Shown piece after piece: positions 45,068 to 53,612 of a stretch of DNA of 64,000 nucleotides. Source of the DNA: Ignavibacteria bacterium (GTDB lineage Bacteria > Bacteroidota > Ignavibacteria > Ignavibacteriales > SURF-24); the NCBI GenBank assembly GCA_025612245.1, contig JAAXKQ010000003.1, forward strand, positions 259,105 to 323,104, read 5' to 3'. Within the stretch, counting starts at the first letter, position 1, and each line of letters begins with the position of its first letter. The notes beneath the pieces are model-generated. The model worked only from the letters and a program-made list of their open reading frames with translations. It did not search any database and had not been told where the DNA came from. Both the position numbers and the translations under genes were made by a program.

Positions 45068-45685
45068 TTACTCATTTTCCTCGTATTTGCGGATGAGCTC
45101 TCTTTCCACCTGAATAAACTCTTTCAGATCCTTTTCAATTTTGTTCTTCTTCTCCTGGTGCTGCCTTGCTTCAAGCTCGGCTTCCTTTACGATCATCTGT
45201 GCATTCAGCTGTGCTTCCTTCAGCTTCAGGTCGGCTTCCTTCTGAGCGTTGCTTACCATGTTTTCATAGGCACCGATCTTGTTGTTCAGGTTCAGTATCT
45301 CCTTCTGAAGAACTATTACCTCGGCAACAGCCATGCCGAAAAATCCCATGCAGCCCAATACAACGTTGCGCAGGCTGTATAAAATAAGGTTTTCTACTAC
45401 AAGTTCATTTGTGCTGAAGTATTCCTTGAAGAAGGTGATCATAAGCACGCTGGTAATAGTTGTTGCAACGATTACGGCAAAGATTACTTTCCCGCCCGCC
45501 TTCCAGTACATCGTCTTATCGATCAGCCATCCGCAGGCAAATGAAAATACGGAAAGGACAAACCAGACTGAAAAGTTCAAGTCTCCAAAGGAAAAAAGCT
45601 TTGTGTTCAGGAAATTCGATCCGAACATAAAGGCCCCCAGTAGAAGGGGTGCCGCATAATAATATGGTTTTATTTTCCTGCTCAT
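45068..45685 (-). CDS. Membrane protein with C-terminal coiled coil, unknown function
   Basis: A 205-residue protein with three or four spans in the first 125 residues (LLLGAFMFGSNFL, FSVWFVLSVFSFACGWLI, VIFAVIVATTITSVLMI, VLGCMGFFGMAVAEVIVL). They are followed by a long charged coiled coil (about 125-200, ILNLNNKIGAYENMV...EKKNKIEKDLKEF). Its start overlaps the punA stop by four bases, so it is co-translated. Placement with divIVA and coiled-coil architecture suggest a scaffold or divisome-linked membrane protein, but I recognise no family. Confidence 0.75.
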   Translation of the reverse strand: MSRKIKPYYYAAPLLLGAFMFGSNFLNTKLFSFGDLNFSVWFVLSVFSFACGWLIDKTMYWKAGGKVIFAVIVATTITSVLMITFFKEYFSTNELVVENLILYSLRNVVLGCMGFFGMAVAEVIVLQKEILNLNNKIGAYENMVSNAQKEADLKLKEAQLNAQMIVKEAELEARQHQEKKNKIEKDLKEFIQVERELIRKYEENE

Positions 45686-46503
45686 AATTGCTTAATGACT
45701 TCTTTCATTATCAGCGTCATCTTAGGTTCGGCCCGATTTGCGGCTTCAATAATTTCCTTGATGTTTACGGGCTTCAGGGCATCCGGGAAGCACTCGTCTG
45801 TAATGATGCTGAAACCAAGCACTTTCAGCCCCATGTGGTTTGCCACTATGTCCTCGGGTACCGTAGACATTCCAACCACGTCGGCTCCCGTCTGACGGAG
45901 GAACCTGTACTCGGCCTTTGTTTCAAGGTTCGGACCAGGAACGGCAATATAGACACCCTTTTGAACCTTAATTTTATTTTCAATGGCAATCTTCTCAGCA
46001 AGCTCAATCAGTTCATGGTTATAGGGTTCACTCATGTCGGGAAAGCGCGGACCCAGGTCATCTTCATTTTTCCCGATGAGCGGATTGTCGCCCAAAAGGT
46101 TGATGTGGTCTGTCATGAGCATAATGTCGCCGCGCCTGAAAAGAGGGTTCATTCCTCCGCACGCGTTTGAAACAAGAAGCGTCTTAACGCCGAGGAACTT
46201 CATAACCCTCACGGGATAGGTAATCTGCTGCATTGTATAGCCTTCATAATAATGAAAGCGCCCCTGCATTGCAACTACCTTCTTGCCGTTAATCCTTCCG
46301 AAGATCAGCTTGCCGTGGTGCGATTCAACGGTCGAAAGAGGAAAGTGCGGCAGGTCGCCGTACTCGATCTCGGCTTCAATTGCAATTTCCTTTACCAGTC
46401 CGCCAAGGCCGGTTCCAAGTATAATTCCTACCTCGTAGTCTCCGGAAACTTTTTCCCGTATGACACTAAGAGTCTCATTGATTCTTTCGAAAAGTCCGCT
46501 CAT
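45682..46503 (-). CDS. punA: Purine nucleoside phosphorylase (trimeric type)
   Basis: The low-molecular-mass PNP is 273 residues. Phosphate-site motifs are LGTGLGG, VESHHGKL and MQGRFHYYEGY; ACGGMN and ETKAEYRFLRQTGADVVGMSTVPE follow. The base-recognition position equivalent to human Asn243 is Asp here (GFSIITDECFP). It phosphorolyses purine nucleosides in salvage. Four-base overlaps with both neighbours (divIVA upstream, membrane protein downstream) show tight coupling. Confidence 0.94.
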   Translation of the reverse strand: MSGLFERINETLSVIREKVSGDYEVGIILGTGLGGLVKEIAIEAEIEYGDLPHFPLSTVESHHGKLIFGRINGKKVVAMQGRFHYYEGYTMQQITYPVRVMKFLGVKTLLVSNACGGMNPLFRRGDIMLMTDHINLLGDNPLIGKNEDDLGPRFPDMSEPYNHELIELAEKIAIENKIKVQKGVYIAVPGPNLETKAEYRFLRQTGADVVGMSTVPEDIVANHMGLKVLGFSIITDECFPDALKPVNIKEIIEAANRAEPKMTLIMKEVIKQL

Positions 46504-47054
46504 AATAGTTTTTCCAGTATATCGTCTATATTTAGGTTTAAGTTTTCAGCAGCCTCCGGCGCTTTCTTTTCGGTGGCCATATCTTTTTCAGTTACTTCCC
46601 TGCCCGAATTTTCGAGCTTCATTTCCAGCAGGCTGGCCTGTGAGTTCAAAAGAGCCTTGAGTTTTGCAATTATCAGGTTTCTTTCCTCTCTTAAGGCAAG
46701 AACAGCATTACGGATCTTATCGGCGTCGCTTTTTGCCTTCTCCACTATCTGGGCTGCCTTTAACTCGGCTTCCTTCATTATAAGCGCCGTCTGTTTTTTT
46801 GCCGACTCAACCGCCTTGGAGGAAGATTCGTGCGCCTTGAGGAGTGTATCCTGCAGGTTTTTCTCAATTTTTCTGAATTCGCTAATTCTTGCATTGGCCT
46901 TTTCAAGGTCTTTTTTCAGCGTTTCATTTTCGCCCGAAAGCTTTTCAAATTCATCGGCAAGCCTGTCCAGGAAAACCTGAACTTCGTCTTTATCGAACCC
47001 GCGCACAACTTTCTTAAACTGCTGGCTTTTTATGCTAAGAGGAGTATATTTCAT
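46500..47054 (-). CDS. divIVA: DivIVA-domain protein
   Basis: A 184-residue protein opening with the DivIVA lipid-binding motif: LSIKSQQFKKVVRGFDKDEVQVFLDRLADEFEKL in contiguous form near residues 6-40 (given here only as landmarks: FDKDEV and FLDRLADEFE). A continuous coiled coil (about 30-150) and a short C-terminal helix follow. DivIVA proteins recognise curved membranes at poles and division sites. The gene overlaps yggS and punA by four bases each. In Firmicutes divIVA also sits between ylmE/yggS-type genes and ileS. Confidence 0.9.
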   Translation of the reverse strand: MKYTPLSIKSQQFKKVVRGFDKDEVQVFLDRLADEFEKLSGENETLKKDLEKANARISEFRKIEKNLQDTLLKAHESSSKAVESAKKQTALIMKEAELKAAQIVEKAKSDADKIRNAVLALREERNLIIAKLKALLNSQASLLEMKLENSGREVTEKDMATEKKAPEAAENLNLNIDDILEKLL

Positions 47055-47752
47055 TGCTCCCTCCAGCTTTTTGAATAATCGCGTTCTCCAAAAATTGCAG
47101 TCCCTATCCTCAGCATAGTCGCACCTTCCTCTATAGCTATTTCATAGTCATTTGTCATACCCATTGAAAGCTCATTCAGGTTAAATCCGCGCTCATTAAG
47201 CATGGTTTTTAAGTTACGCAATTTGGAAAAACTTTTCCTTATCAATTCCTTGTCATCGCTGTAAGGCGCTACTGTCATCAGTCCAAGCAGTTCCAGAGCC
47301 GGGGCACTCTTGCAGAATCGTGCAAGTTCCAGGAGTTCCGAGGGGTCGCTGATGCCGTATTTTGTAGCTTCCTCGGAGGTTTTTACTTCCAGAAGGATTT
47401 TCTGAACCTTACCGATCTTTTGGGCCTGCTGGTCAATTTCTCCGGCCAGGCGGATTGAGTCTACAGAATGGATTAAAAAAGCCACGGGCACTACATATTT
47501 AACCTTATTTCTTTGAAGATGCCCGAGGAAATGCCAGTTGACGGTCTTGTCAATCAGCGGCACTTTTTCCGAGAGTTCCTGCGCCTTGTTTTCGCCCAGG
47601 TCCTTAATTCCGGCCTCAAGAGCCCCGCAAATTGAAGCCAGGCCGGTATTCTTGGAAACTGCAATCAGCCTTATTTCATCGGGGTTCCGCCCAGATTTAA
47701 GGCATCTGCGGTTTATTTTATCTTTGACAATATTTATGTTTTCCGGTATCAT
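47051..47752 (-). CDS. yggS: YggS-family PLP homeostasis protein
   Basis: The 233-residue PLP-binding TIM-barrel protein has LIAVSKNTGLASI (PLP lysine), GENKAQELSEK, WHFLGHLQRNK, the LLEVKTSEEATKYG strand and LSMGMTNDYEIAIEEGATMLRIGTAIFG split over the final strands. It has no known catalytic reaction and keeps PLP and amino-acid pools balanced. First gene of the long minus-strand cluster ending at rluD. The equivalent of ylmE in Gram-positive division clusters. Confidence 0.93.
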   Translation of the reverse strand: MIPENINIVKDKINRRCLKSGRNPDEIRLIAVSKNTGLASICGALEAGIKDLGENKAQELSEKVPLIDKTVNWHFLGHLQRNKVKYVVPVAFLIHSVDSIRLAGEIDQQAQKIGKVQKILLEVKTSEEATKYGISDPSELLELARFCKSAPALELLGLMTVAPYSDDKELIRKSFSKLRNLKTMLNERGFNLNELSMGMTNDYEIAIEEGATMLRIGTAIFGERDYSKSWREQ

Positions 47753-47927
47753 AACTTAATTAAGAGTGTGAAGTTAGGGCTTTTAATGAAAAAAATCAAC
47801 GAAAAAACGAGTTTTTTTCGTCCAGGGCTATTCTTGGGGAAATACTCAGAAATATCTCAATATAACAAAGGAAATGATAAAAAAAAGCGCTCCCGGGCAT
47901 AAAGTTTGGAAGTTAAATTACGCCGGT

Positions 47928-47964
47928 CAAAAAAAACGGGCAGGAGGGTTTTCCTCCGGCCCGT
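47928..47964 (-). terminator. Rho-independent terminator of nrdJ
   Basis: ACGGGC-A-GGAGG and CCTCC-G-GCCCGT form a stem (47936-47964) around GTTTT; on the minus strand eight T residues follow. It lies 58 bp past the nrdJ stop. Confidence 0.9.
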
Positions 47965-48021
47965 AATTTCCAGACTAAGAGATCCAATGTGTAGGAAATC
48001 CAGAAAAATTACTTTTTCTTT

Positions 48022-51000
48022 TTAGCTGCAGCCCGAGGTGCTTCCGCAGGTCATGCACTTAAGGCAGGTACCGTTACGAACCATCGTTATGCTGCCGCAT
48101 TCAACACAAACATCACCGGTGTAGCCTTTTTCCCTGGCTTCCTTGATCTTGCTCGTTATGGGGTCATTCTTTGGCTGTGTTATTATCTTCAGCGTTGCAT
48201 CCGGCTTCATGCGCGGAAGCTTAATGTCGCCCGGGAGCTTAAGGTCGCTCCGGTTAAGCTCAACCAGCCTTTCGCTAATTACCTCTTCGCTTTCGAATTC
48301 CTCGGGTGCACTCTTGTGTCCCCTGTCTTCAGGTGCCACGTGCGCCAGGTCGTTACGTCCAAGGTAAGTAACTGCAAGCTCCCTGAAAATGTAATCGATA
48401 ACGCTTGTAGCCATCTTTATTTTGTCATTTCCCAGCACCATGCCGCTAGGCTCAAAGCGTGTAAAGACGAATGCATCCACAAACTCCTCAAGGGGCACGC
48501 CGTGCTGAAGCCCCAGGGAAATTGCAATTGCAAAGCAGTTAAGCAGGCTTCTGAAGGCTGCACCTTCGCGGTGCATATCGATAAAGATTTCGCCAAGCTG
48601 GCCGTTTTCGTACTCGCCCGTCCTGATATAGACCGACTGGCCGTTGATCTTGGCCTTCTGTGTATAGCCCGTTCTTCTGTCCGGAAGGCGCCTTCTCTTT
48701 GCAATATAGCGGTGAATGATCTTCTCTGCAATCTTTACTATATCGCTGTCTTCCTTGCTTTCCATGATGCTTTCATACTCCTCAACGGCAACCGTGTTCA
48801 GTGGCTGTGAGAGCTTGCTGCCGTCCCTGTAAAGGGCGTTAGCCTTGATGCCAAGCTTCCAGGAATCCATATATGCTACCTTAATATCTTCAATAGTCGC
48901 CTGGTTCGGGAGGTTAATTGTCTTTGAAATTGCGCCCGATATGAAAGGCTGAGCTGCAGCCATCATTTTAATGTGCGCTCCCGTCTTAATGAACCTTGTT
49001 CCCTTTTTGCCGCATTTGCTTGCGCAGTCGAATACCGGATAGTGCTCGTGCTTGAGGAAAGGAGCACCCTCGACGGTCATTGTTCCGCAGACGTAGTCGT
49101 TTGCCGTGGATATCTCCTGCTTTGAGAACCCGAGCGCCGAAAGCATGTCGAAATCCCATGCACCCAGATGCTCTTTTGTAAAGCCCAGGTTTTTCGTGCA
49201 GAACTCCTCACCCAGTATAAACTTATTGAATGCAAAGCCAATCTCGAAGACAGAAGGCAAAACGGCTTCCAGGCTTTCAAGAGACTCATCCGTAAAGCCC
49301 TTGCTCTTTAAGGCTTCATGGTTGATGTATGGGCAGTTCTTCAGGCTGCCCGCCCCCTTGGCATATTTTTCAATTTCATTTATCTGCTCCTGGTTGTAAC
49401 CCAGGCGCTTTAATGCAGGCGGAATTGACTGGTTCATGATCTTAAAGTAACCGCCGCCGGCAAGTTTCTTGAACTTAACGAGCGCAAAGTCGGGTTCTAT
49501 ACCCGTTGTATCGCAATCCATTACGAGTCCAATTGTTCCCGTAGGAGCAATGACTGTAACCTGAGCGTTCCTGAAGCCGTGTTTTGTACCAAGCTCCAGA
49601 GCCTTGTCCGCGTCCTCGCGGGCTGCTTTCAGGAGGTCCGATGGGCAGTTCTTCGGGTTAATTCCCATCGGGTATATGGTAAGTCCTTCATATTCCTCGT
49701 TTGGAACGTTATATGCTGCCCTTCTGTGGTTCCTTATTACGCGCAGCATATTGTCCTTATTCCTTTCATAAGCAGCAAACGTCCCGAGTTCTTTTGCCAT
49801 TTCAGCCGAAGTTGCATAGGCCGTCATGTGCATGATAGCCGTAAGGGCTCCGCAGATTGCGGCAGCCTGGTCGCTGTCGTAAGGAATACCCTGAAGCATG
49901 AGAAGCGAGCCCAGGTTTGCATAGCCTAGACCAAGAGTCCTGAATTCATAGCTCTTCTTTGCAATTTCACTACTCGGGAACTGAGCCATTAAAACGCTTA
50001 TTTCAAGCACAACCGTCCAGAGCTTTGAGGCGTGGCGGTATGCTTCGATATCAAATTTCTGTGCCCCGGCGTCGTAGAACCTCACGAGGTTAAGTGAAGC
50101 CAGGTTACAGGCCGTATCGTCCAGGAACAGGTACTCCGAGCAGGGGTTCGAGGCCCTGATCTCACCGTCTGCCGGGCAGGTATGCCATTCATTTATGGTC
50201 GAATGGAACTGGAGACCCGGGTCAGCTGAAGCCCATGCGGCATAGGCTATCTCGTCCCAGAGGTCCCTTGCCTTAAGGGTTTTGTACGGTTTCGGGTTTC
50301 TGTTCTCGTCTTTGGCCTTTTTCTTCTCGGTTCTCCAGTAAAGGTTCCAGCTGCCGTCTGTAATGACAGCACGCATAAACTGGTTTGTAATACGAATAGA
50401 GTTATTTGAATTCTGCCCTGAAACCGTGGCATAAGCCTCAGAATTCCAGTCAGTATTGTACTCCGGAAACTCAATTGAAGTAAAGCCCAGCTTTGCAAGC
50501 TGAATGACCCTTTCAATATAGTTATCGGGAATGAGCGACTTGCGTGCTTCCAGCACGGCAGCTTTAAGCTTCTGGTTCAGCTTCTTGTTGAACCTGTCGT
50601 TTTCAGGGTGCTCTTCGTAGCAGGCCCTCATAATCTTATTCAGATGCAGGTTGCAAAGTTTTGATCCGGTAACAAGTGAAGCAACTTTCTGCTCTTCAAT
50701 AACTTTCCAGTTAATGTATTCTTCAATATCCGGGTGGTCCATGTCTATGGTCACCATTTTTGCAGCACGGCGTGTCGTTCCGCCCGATTTGATTGCCCCG
50801 GCCGAACGGTCGCCTATCCTGAGAAAAGACATGAGTCCGGAGGATTTTCCGCCGCCGCTTAAAGGTTCGTTAACTCCCCTGATGTTTGAGAAGTTGGAAC
50901 CTGTACCAGAGCCGTACTTAAATAGGCGTGCTTCCCTGGTCCAGAGGTCCATAATTCCGCCTTCATTGACGAGGTCGTCATTTACAGACAGTATGAAGCA

Positions 51001-51594
51001 TGCATGCGGCTGCGGGTGGGTATAAGCATCCTGAGAGACCGTCAGCTTTCCGGTCTTGTAATCGACATAAAAGTGCCCCTGTGAAGGGCCTTCAATTCCA
51101 TATGCCCAGTGAATGCCGGTATTAAACCACTGTGGACTGTTTGGAGCTGCGATCTGGCCGGCCAGCATATAAAGCAGTTCGTCGTAAAAGGTTCTTGCGT
51201 CCTCCTCTTTATCGAAGTAACCTGCTTTCCACCCCCAGTACGTCCAGCACCCTGCAAGCCTGGTAAAGACCTGTCTTGCATCAGTCTCAGAGGTAAATCT
51301 TTCCTTTTCCGGCAGCTGGCTTAGTTTAGTCTCATCGGCCTTTGAAGGCTGAAGCCATGAAGGTACCCCTTTTTCATTGCACCTTACAAGAAGCTTCGGC
51401 ACCCCGGCCTTGCGGAAGTACTTTTGGGCAATGATGTCCGTTGCCACCTGGGACCAGTCCGCCGGAACAATAACATCTTCCATTCGGAAGACTACAGACC
51501 CGTCGGGGTTCTTTATCTCCGAGGTCCTCTTCTGGAACTCGAAATGAGATAAAGGGTCCTCCCCCTGTTTGGTAAATACTCTGTTAAATATCAT
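48022..51594 (-). CDS. nrdJ: Adenosylcobalamin-dependent (class II) ribonucleotide reductase
   Basis: Class II RNR of 1190 residues. It has the active-site cysteines in [10 protein letters not shown] and [20 protein letters not shown] (finger-loop N-C-E arrangement), ATP/dNTP site regions in the N-terminal half, and a C-terminal redox/zinc tail with CVECGS and [13 protein letters not shown]. It reduces ribonucleoside phosphates to deoxyribonucleotides using cobalamin and thioredoxin, with or without oxygen. ATG start. Its leader contains a hairpin (51626-51646) but no B12 box. It is divergent from malQ. Confidence 0.95.
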   Translation of the reverse strand: MIFNRVFTKQGEDPLSHFEFQKRTSEIKNPDGSVVFRMEDVIVPADWSQVATDIIAQKYFRKAGVPKLLVRCNEKGVPSWLQPSKADETKLSQLPEKERFTSETDARQVFTRLAGCWTYWGWKAGYFDKEEDARTFYDELLYMLAGQIAAPNSPQWFNTGIHWAYGIEGPSQGHFYVDYKTGKLTVSQDAYTHPQPHACFILSVNDDLVNEGGIMDLWTREARLFKYGSGTGSNFSNIRGVNEPLSGGGKSSGLMSFLRIGDRSAGAIKSGGTTRRAAKMVTIDMDHPDIEEYINWKVIEEQKVASLVTGSKLCNLHLNKIMRACYEEHPENDRFNKKLNQKLKAAVLEARKSLIPDNYIERVIQLAKLGFTSIEFPEYNTDWNSEAYATVSGQNSNNSIRITNQFMRAVITDGSWNLYWRTEKKKAKDENRNPKPYKTLKARDLWDEIAYAAWASADPGLQFHSTINEWHTCPADGEIRASNPCSEYLFLDDTACNLASLNLVRFYDAGAQKFDIEAYRHASKLWTVVLEISVLMAQFPSSEIAKKSYEFRTLGLGYANLGSLLMLQGIPYDSDQAAAICGALTAIMHMTAYATSAEMAKELGTFAAYERNKDNMLRVIRNHRRAAYNVPNEEYEGLTIYPMGINPKNCPSDLLKAAREDADKALELGTKHGFRNAQVTVIAPTGTIGLVMDCDTTGIEPDFALVKFKKLAGGGYFKIMNQSIPPALKRLGYNQEQINEIEKYAKGAGSLKNCPYINHEALKSKGFTDESLESLEAVLPSVFEIGFAFNKFILGEEFCTKNLGFTKEHLGAWDFDMLSALGFSKQEISTANDYVCGTMTVEGAPFLKHEHYPVFDCASKCGKKGTRFIKTGAHIKMMAAAQPFISGAISKTINLPNQATIEDIKVAYMDSWKLGIKANALYRDGSKLSQPLNTVAVEEYESIMESKEDSDIVKIAEKIIHRYIAKRRRLPDRRTGYTQKAKINGQSVYIRTGEYENGQLGEIFIDMHREGAAFRSLLNCFAIAISLGLQHGVPLEEFVDAFVFTRFEPSGMVLGNDKIKMATSVIDYIFRELAVTYLGRNDLAHVAPEDRGHKSAPEEFESEEVISERLVELNRSDLKLPGDIKLPRMKPDATLKIITQPKNDPITSKIKEAREKGYTGDVCVECGSITMVRNGTCLKCMTCGSTSGCS

Positions 51595-51625
51595 TGAAAA
51601 CTCCCAAAATTTGATTTATATGAAA

Positions 51626-51646
51626 GTTATTCTGCTAGAGAATAAC
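51626..51646 (-). promoter_or_regulatory. Hairpin in nrdJ leader
   Basis: GTTATTCT (51626-51633) and AGAATAAC (51639-51646) form a perfect 8-bp stem with a five-base loop, 31 bp upstream of the nrdJ start. There is no T-tract, so it is more likely an operator or mRNA leader stem than a terminator. Confidence 0.4.
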
Positions 51647-51951
51647 ATATCCCCTCAATTGTAAGTAGAACTTACTACTAAGATTCTTAATTTTCATTAA
51701 AATAACAACAAGTTAAAATAACTAGCTTTGTAAGCATCCCCTTAAGAATTTCCTTTGCTGAAACCATCTTAAGGTGTTTAAGGTTTTTATGAGCATTAGG
51801 CTTGGCAGGATTGTGCTAATGACTGATTACAAAATAATTATTTTTTTTCTTTATCAAAAACTTTTTAAAAACTTTTTCTCCCATTTATTTTCTCAAAATA
51901 TTTGCCTTTTAAATGATTTCTTTTATAGCTTATATCCCTAAAAGAAAACGA

Positions 51952-51963
51952 AATTGTACAATT
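51952..51963. promoter_or_regulatory. 12-bp palindrome upstream of malQ
   Basis: AATTGTACAATT is perfectly self-complementary and ends 37 bp before the malQ ATG, overlapping the probable promoter. It may be an operator; no regulator is assigned. Confidence 0.3.
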
Positions 51964-52000
51964 ATAAATTCCAAATAATAATTTCATAACGAGGATAAAA

Positions 52001-53542
52001 ATGATTGAACGTTCAGCCGGCATTTTGCTCCATCCGACTTCTCTTCCCGGCCGCTTCGGAATAGGCGACCTGGGTTACGAGGCTTATAATTTCATTAACT
52101 TCCTTGAGGCAGCCGGGCAGAAGATCTGGCAGGTGTTCCCCCTCGGCCCTACCGGCTACGGCGATAGCCCGTACCAGACATTCAGCGCCTTTGCAGGAAA
52201 CCCGCTACTTGTAAGCCCCGACCTGCTGGTTCAGGATGGCCTCCTGCAGGGCAAGGATCTGGAAGGAATCCCTGATTTCAGCCCCCGCGAGATCGACTAC
52301 GGCCGCGTGATTAACTATAAGTTCTCACTGCTCAGAAAAGCTTTTAAGAACTACTCTAAGACACGCCGCGAGGCGCTGGAAAAGGAGTTTGCACAGTTCT
52401 CAAAAGCACACAAAAACTGGCTGGACGATTATGCCCTCTTTATGGCGGTTAAGGATTTCCATAAGGGACGCGTATGGGCCGAGTGGCCCGAGGATATTGC
52501 ATTCAGAAAAAGAGCGGCAATCAAGGAATGGACGGAAAAACTCGAACAGGATGTGTCGTTCTATAAATTCATTCAGTTTTTCTTCTTCAGGCAGTGGATG
52601 GCACTCCGTGACTATGCACACGAAAGAGGAATTAAGATAATTGGCGACCTGCCGATCTTTATTGCATACGACAGTGTTGACCTCTGGGCAAATAAATCTC
52701 AGTTCTCAGTGGACAGAAAAGGCAAACTGCTTACAGTTGCCGGCGTTCCGCCCGACTACTTCAGCGAAACAGGACAGCTCTGGGGTAACCCACTCTATAA
52801 GTGGGACGAGATGGAGAAAGATGACTACGAATGGTGGCGTAAAAGGTTCTCAACCCTCCTGGAAATGGTGGATGTCATCAGAATAGACCACTTCAGGGGT
52901 TTTGACGCATACTGGGAAATTCCGGGCGATGCACCTACAGCTATAACCGGAAAATGGATTAAAGGTCCGGGAGCAAAATTCTTTAAGACCATTATAAAGT
53001 ACCTGGGCGAGCTGCCGATAATTGCCGAGGACCTGGGCGTAATTACAAAGTCGGTCGAAAAGTTGAGGGATCAATTCAACTTCCCCGGCATTAAAGTGCT
53101 CCAGTTTGCCTTCGGTACGGGCCAGGAAACAAGATTCCTTCCGCATAACATCGTAAAAAACTGCGTCGTGCATACAGGCTCACACGATAACGACACTACC
53201 AGGGGATTTTTCGAGAAAGCCTCTAAAGACAGGAGCAGCGATATATATGAATTCACGCAAAAGTACATAAACTACTATGGCAGCGTGGATTATATTACTC
53301 ATGCCCTCATTAAAGCTGCTTATGCCTCTGTAGCCGACATGGTTGTAATTCCAATGCAGGATATGCTGAACCTGGGAAGCGAGGCCAGGATGAACTATCC
53401 CGGACGCCTGGGTGGAAACTGGACGTGGCGCTTTACGTGGGACCAGGCGCCATATGAAGTGGCTCCTTTCTACAAGGACCTGACGGTACTTTATGAAAGA
53501 CCCCCAAAACCAAAGCAGGATGTGGAGATTGAAGTACACTAG
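52001..53542 (+). CDS. malQ: 4-alpha-glucanotransferase (GH77)
   Basis: Amylomaltase of 513 residues. It opens RSAGILLHPTSLPGRFGIGDLG, and the family motif YGDSPYQTFSAFAGNP follows. Catalytic residues are Asp in VIRIDHFRGFDAYW, Glu in IIAEDLGVIT and Asp in HTGSHDNDTTRGF. It transfers maltosyl and longer units between alpha-1,4-glucans, releasing glucose or maltose. It is convergent with treS/mak-glgE, so all three glucan genes are clustered though not in one operon. Ribosome-binding site: GAGGATAAAA before the ATG. Confidence 0.95.
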   Translation: MIERSAGILLHPTSLPGRFGIGDLGYEAYNFINFLEAAGQKIWQVFPLGPTGYGDSPYQTFSAFAGNPLLVSPDLLVQDGLLQGKDLEGIPDFSPREIDYGRVINYKFSLLRKAFKNYSKTRREALEKEFAQFSKAHKNWLDDYALFMAVKDFHKGRVWAEWPEDIAFRKRAAIKEWTEKLEQDVSFYKFIQFFFFRQWMALRDYAHERGIKIIGDLPIFIAYDSVDLWANKSQFSVDRKGKLLTVAGVPPDYFSETGQLWGNPLYKWDEMEKDDYEWWRKRFSTLLEMVDVIRIDHFRGFDAYWEIPGDAPTAITGKWIKGPGAKFFKTIIKYLGELPIIAEDLGVITKSVEKLRDQFNFPGIKVLQFAFGTGQETRFLPHNIVKNCVVHTGSHDNDTTRGFFEKASKDRSSDIYEFTQKYINYYGSVDYITHALIKAAYASVADMVVIPMQDMLNLGSEARMNYPGRLGGNWTWRFTWDQAPYEVAPFYKDLTVLYERPPKPKQDVEIEVH

Positions 53543-53564
53543 TTAGTTTGTGTGACATGTCTAC

Positions 53565-53597
53565 TAAAAAAGGCGCCTCAGGCGGGCGCCTTTGTCT
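53565..53597. terminator. Bidirectional terminator between malQ and treS/mak
   Basis: AAAGGCGCC (53569-53577) pairs with GGCGCCTTT (53585-53593). A-rich sequence on the left gives a T-tract for minus-strand transcripts (treS/mak), and TTTGTCTT follows on the plus strand for malQ. Confidence 0.8.
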
Positions 53598-53612
53598 TCC
53601 TCAGCCCTAATC

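Larger units (their letters stand above)
51595..52000. other. Divergent regulatory region between nrdJ and malQ
   Basis: A 406-bp AT-rich gap without a gene. Symmetric elements are a hairpin at 51626-51646, GTAAGT-AGA-ACTTAC at 51661-51675, CCTTAAGA/TCTTAAGG across a 20-base gap at about 51741-51776, and AATTGTACAATT at 51952-51963, 37 bp before malQ. No cobalamin-riboswitch B12 box or clear NrdR-box pair was found. Confidence 0.5.

Noticed and set aside
51595-52000. Cobalamin riboswitch upstream of the B12-dependent RNR
   Set aside because: No B12 box or its complement and no matching long-range structure was found.
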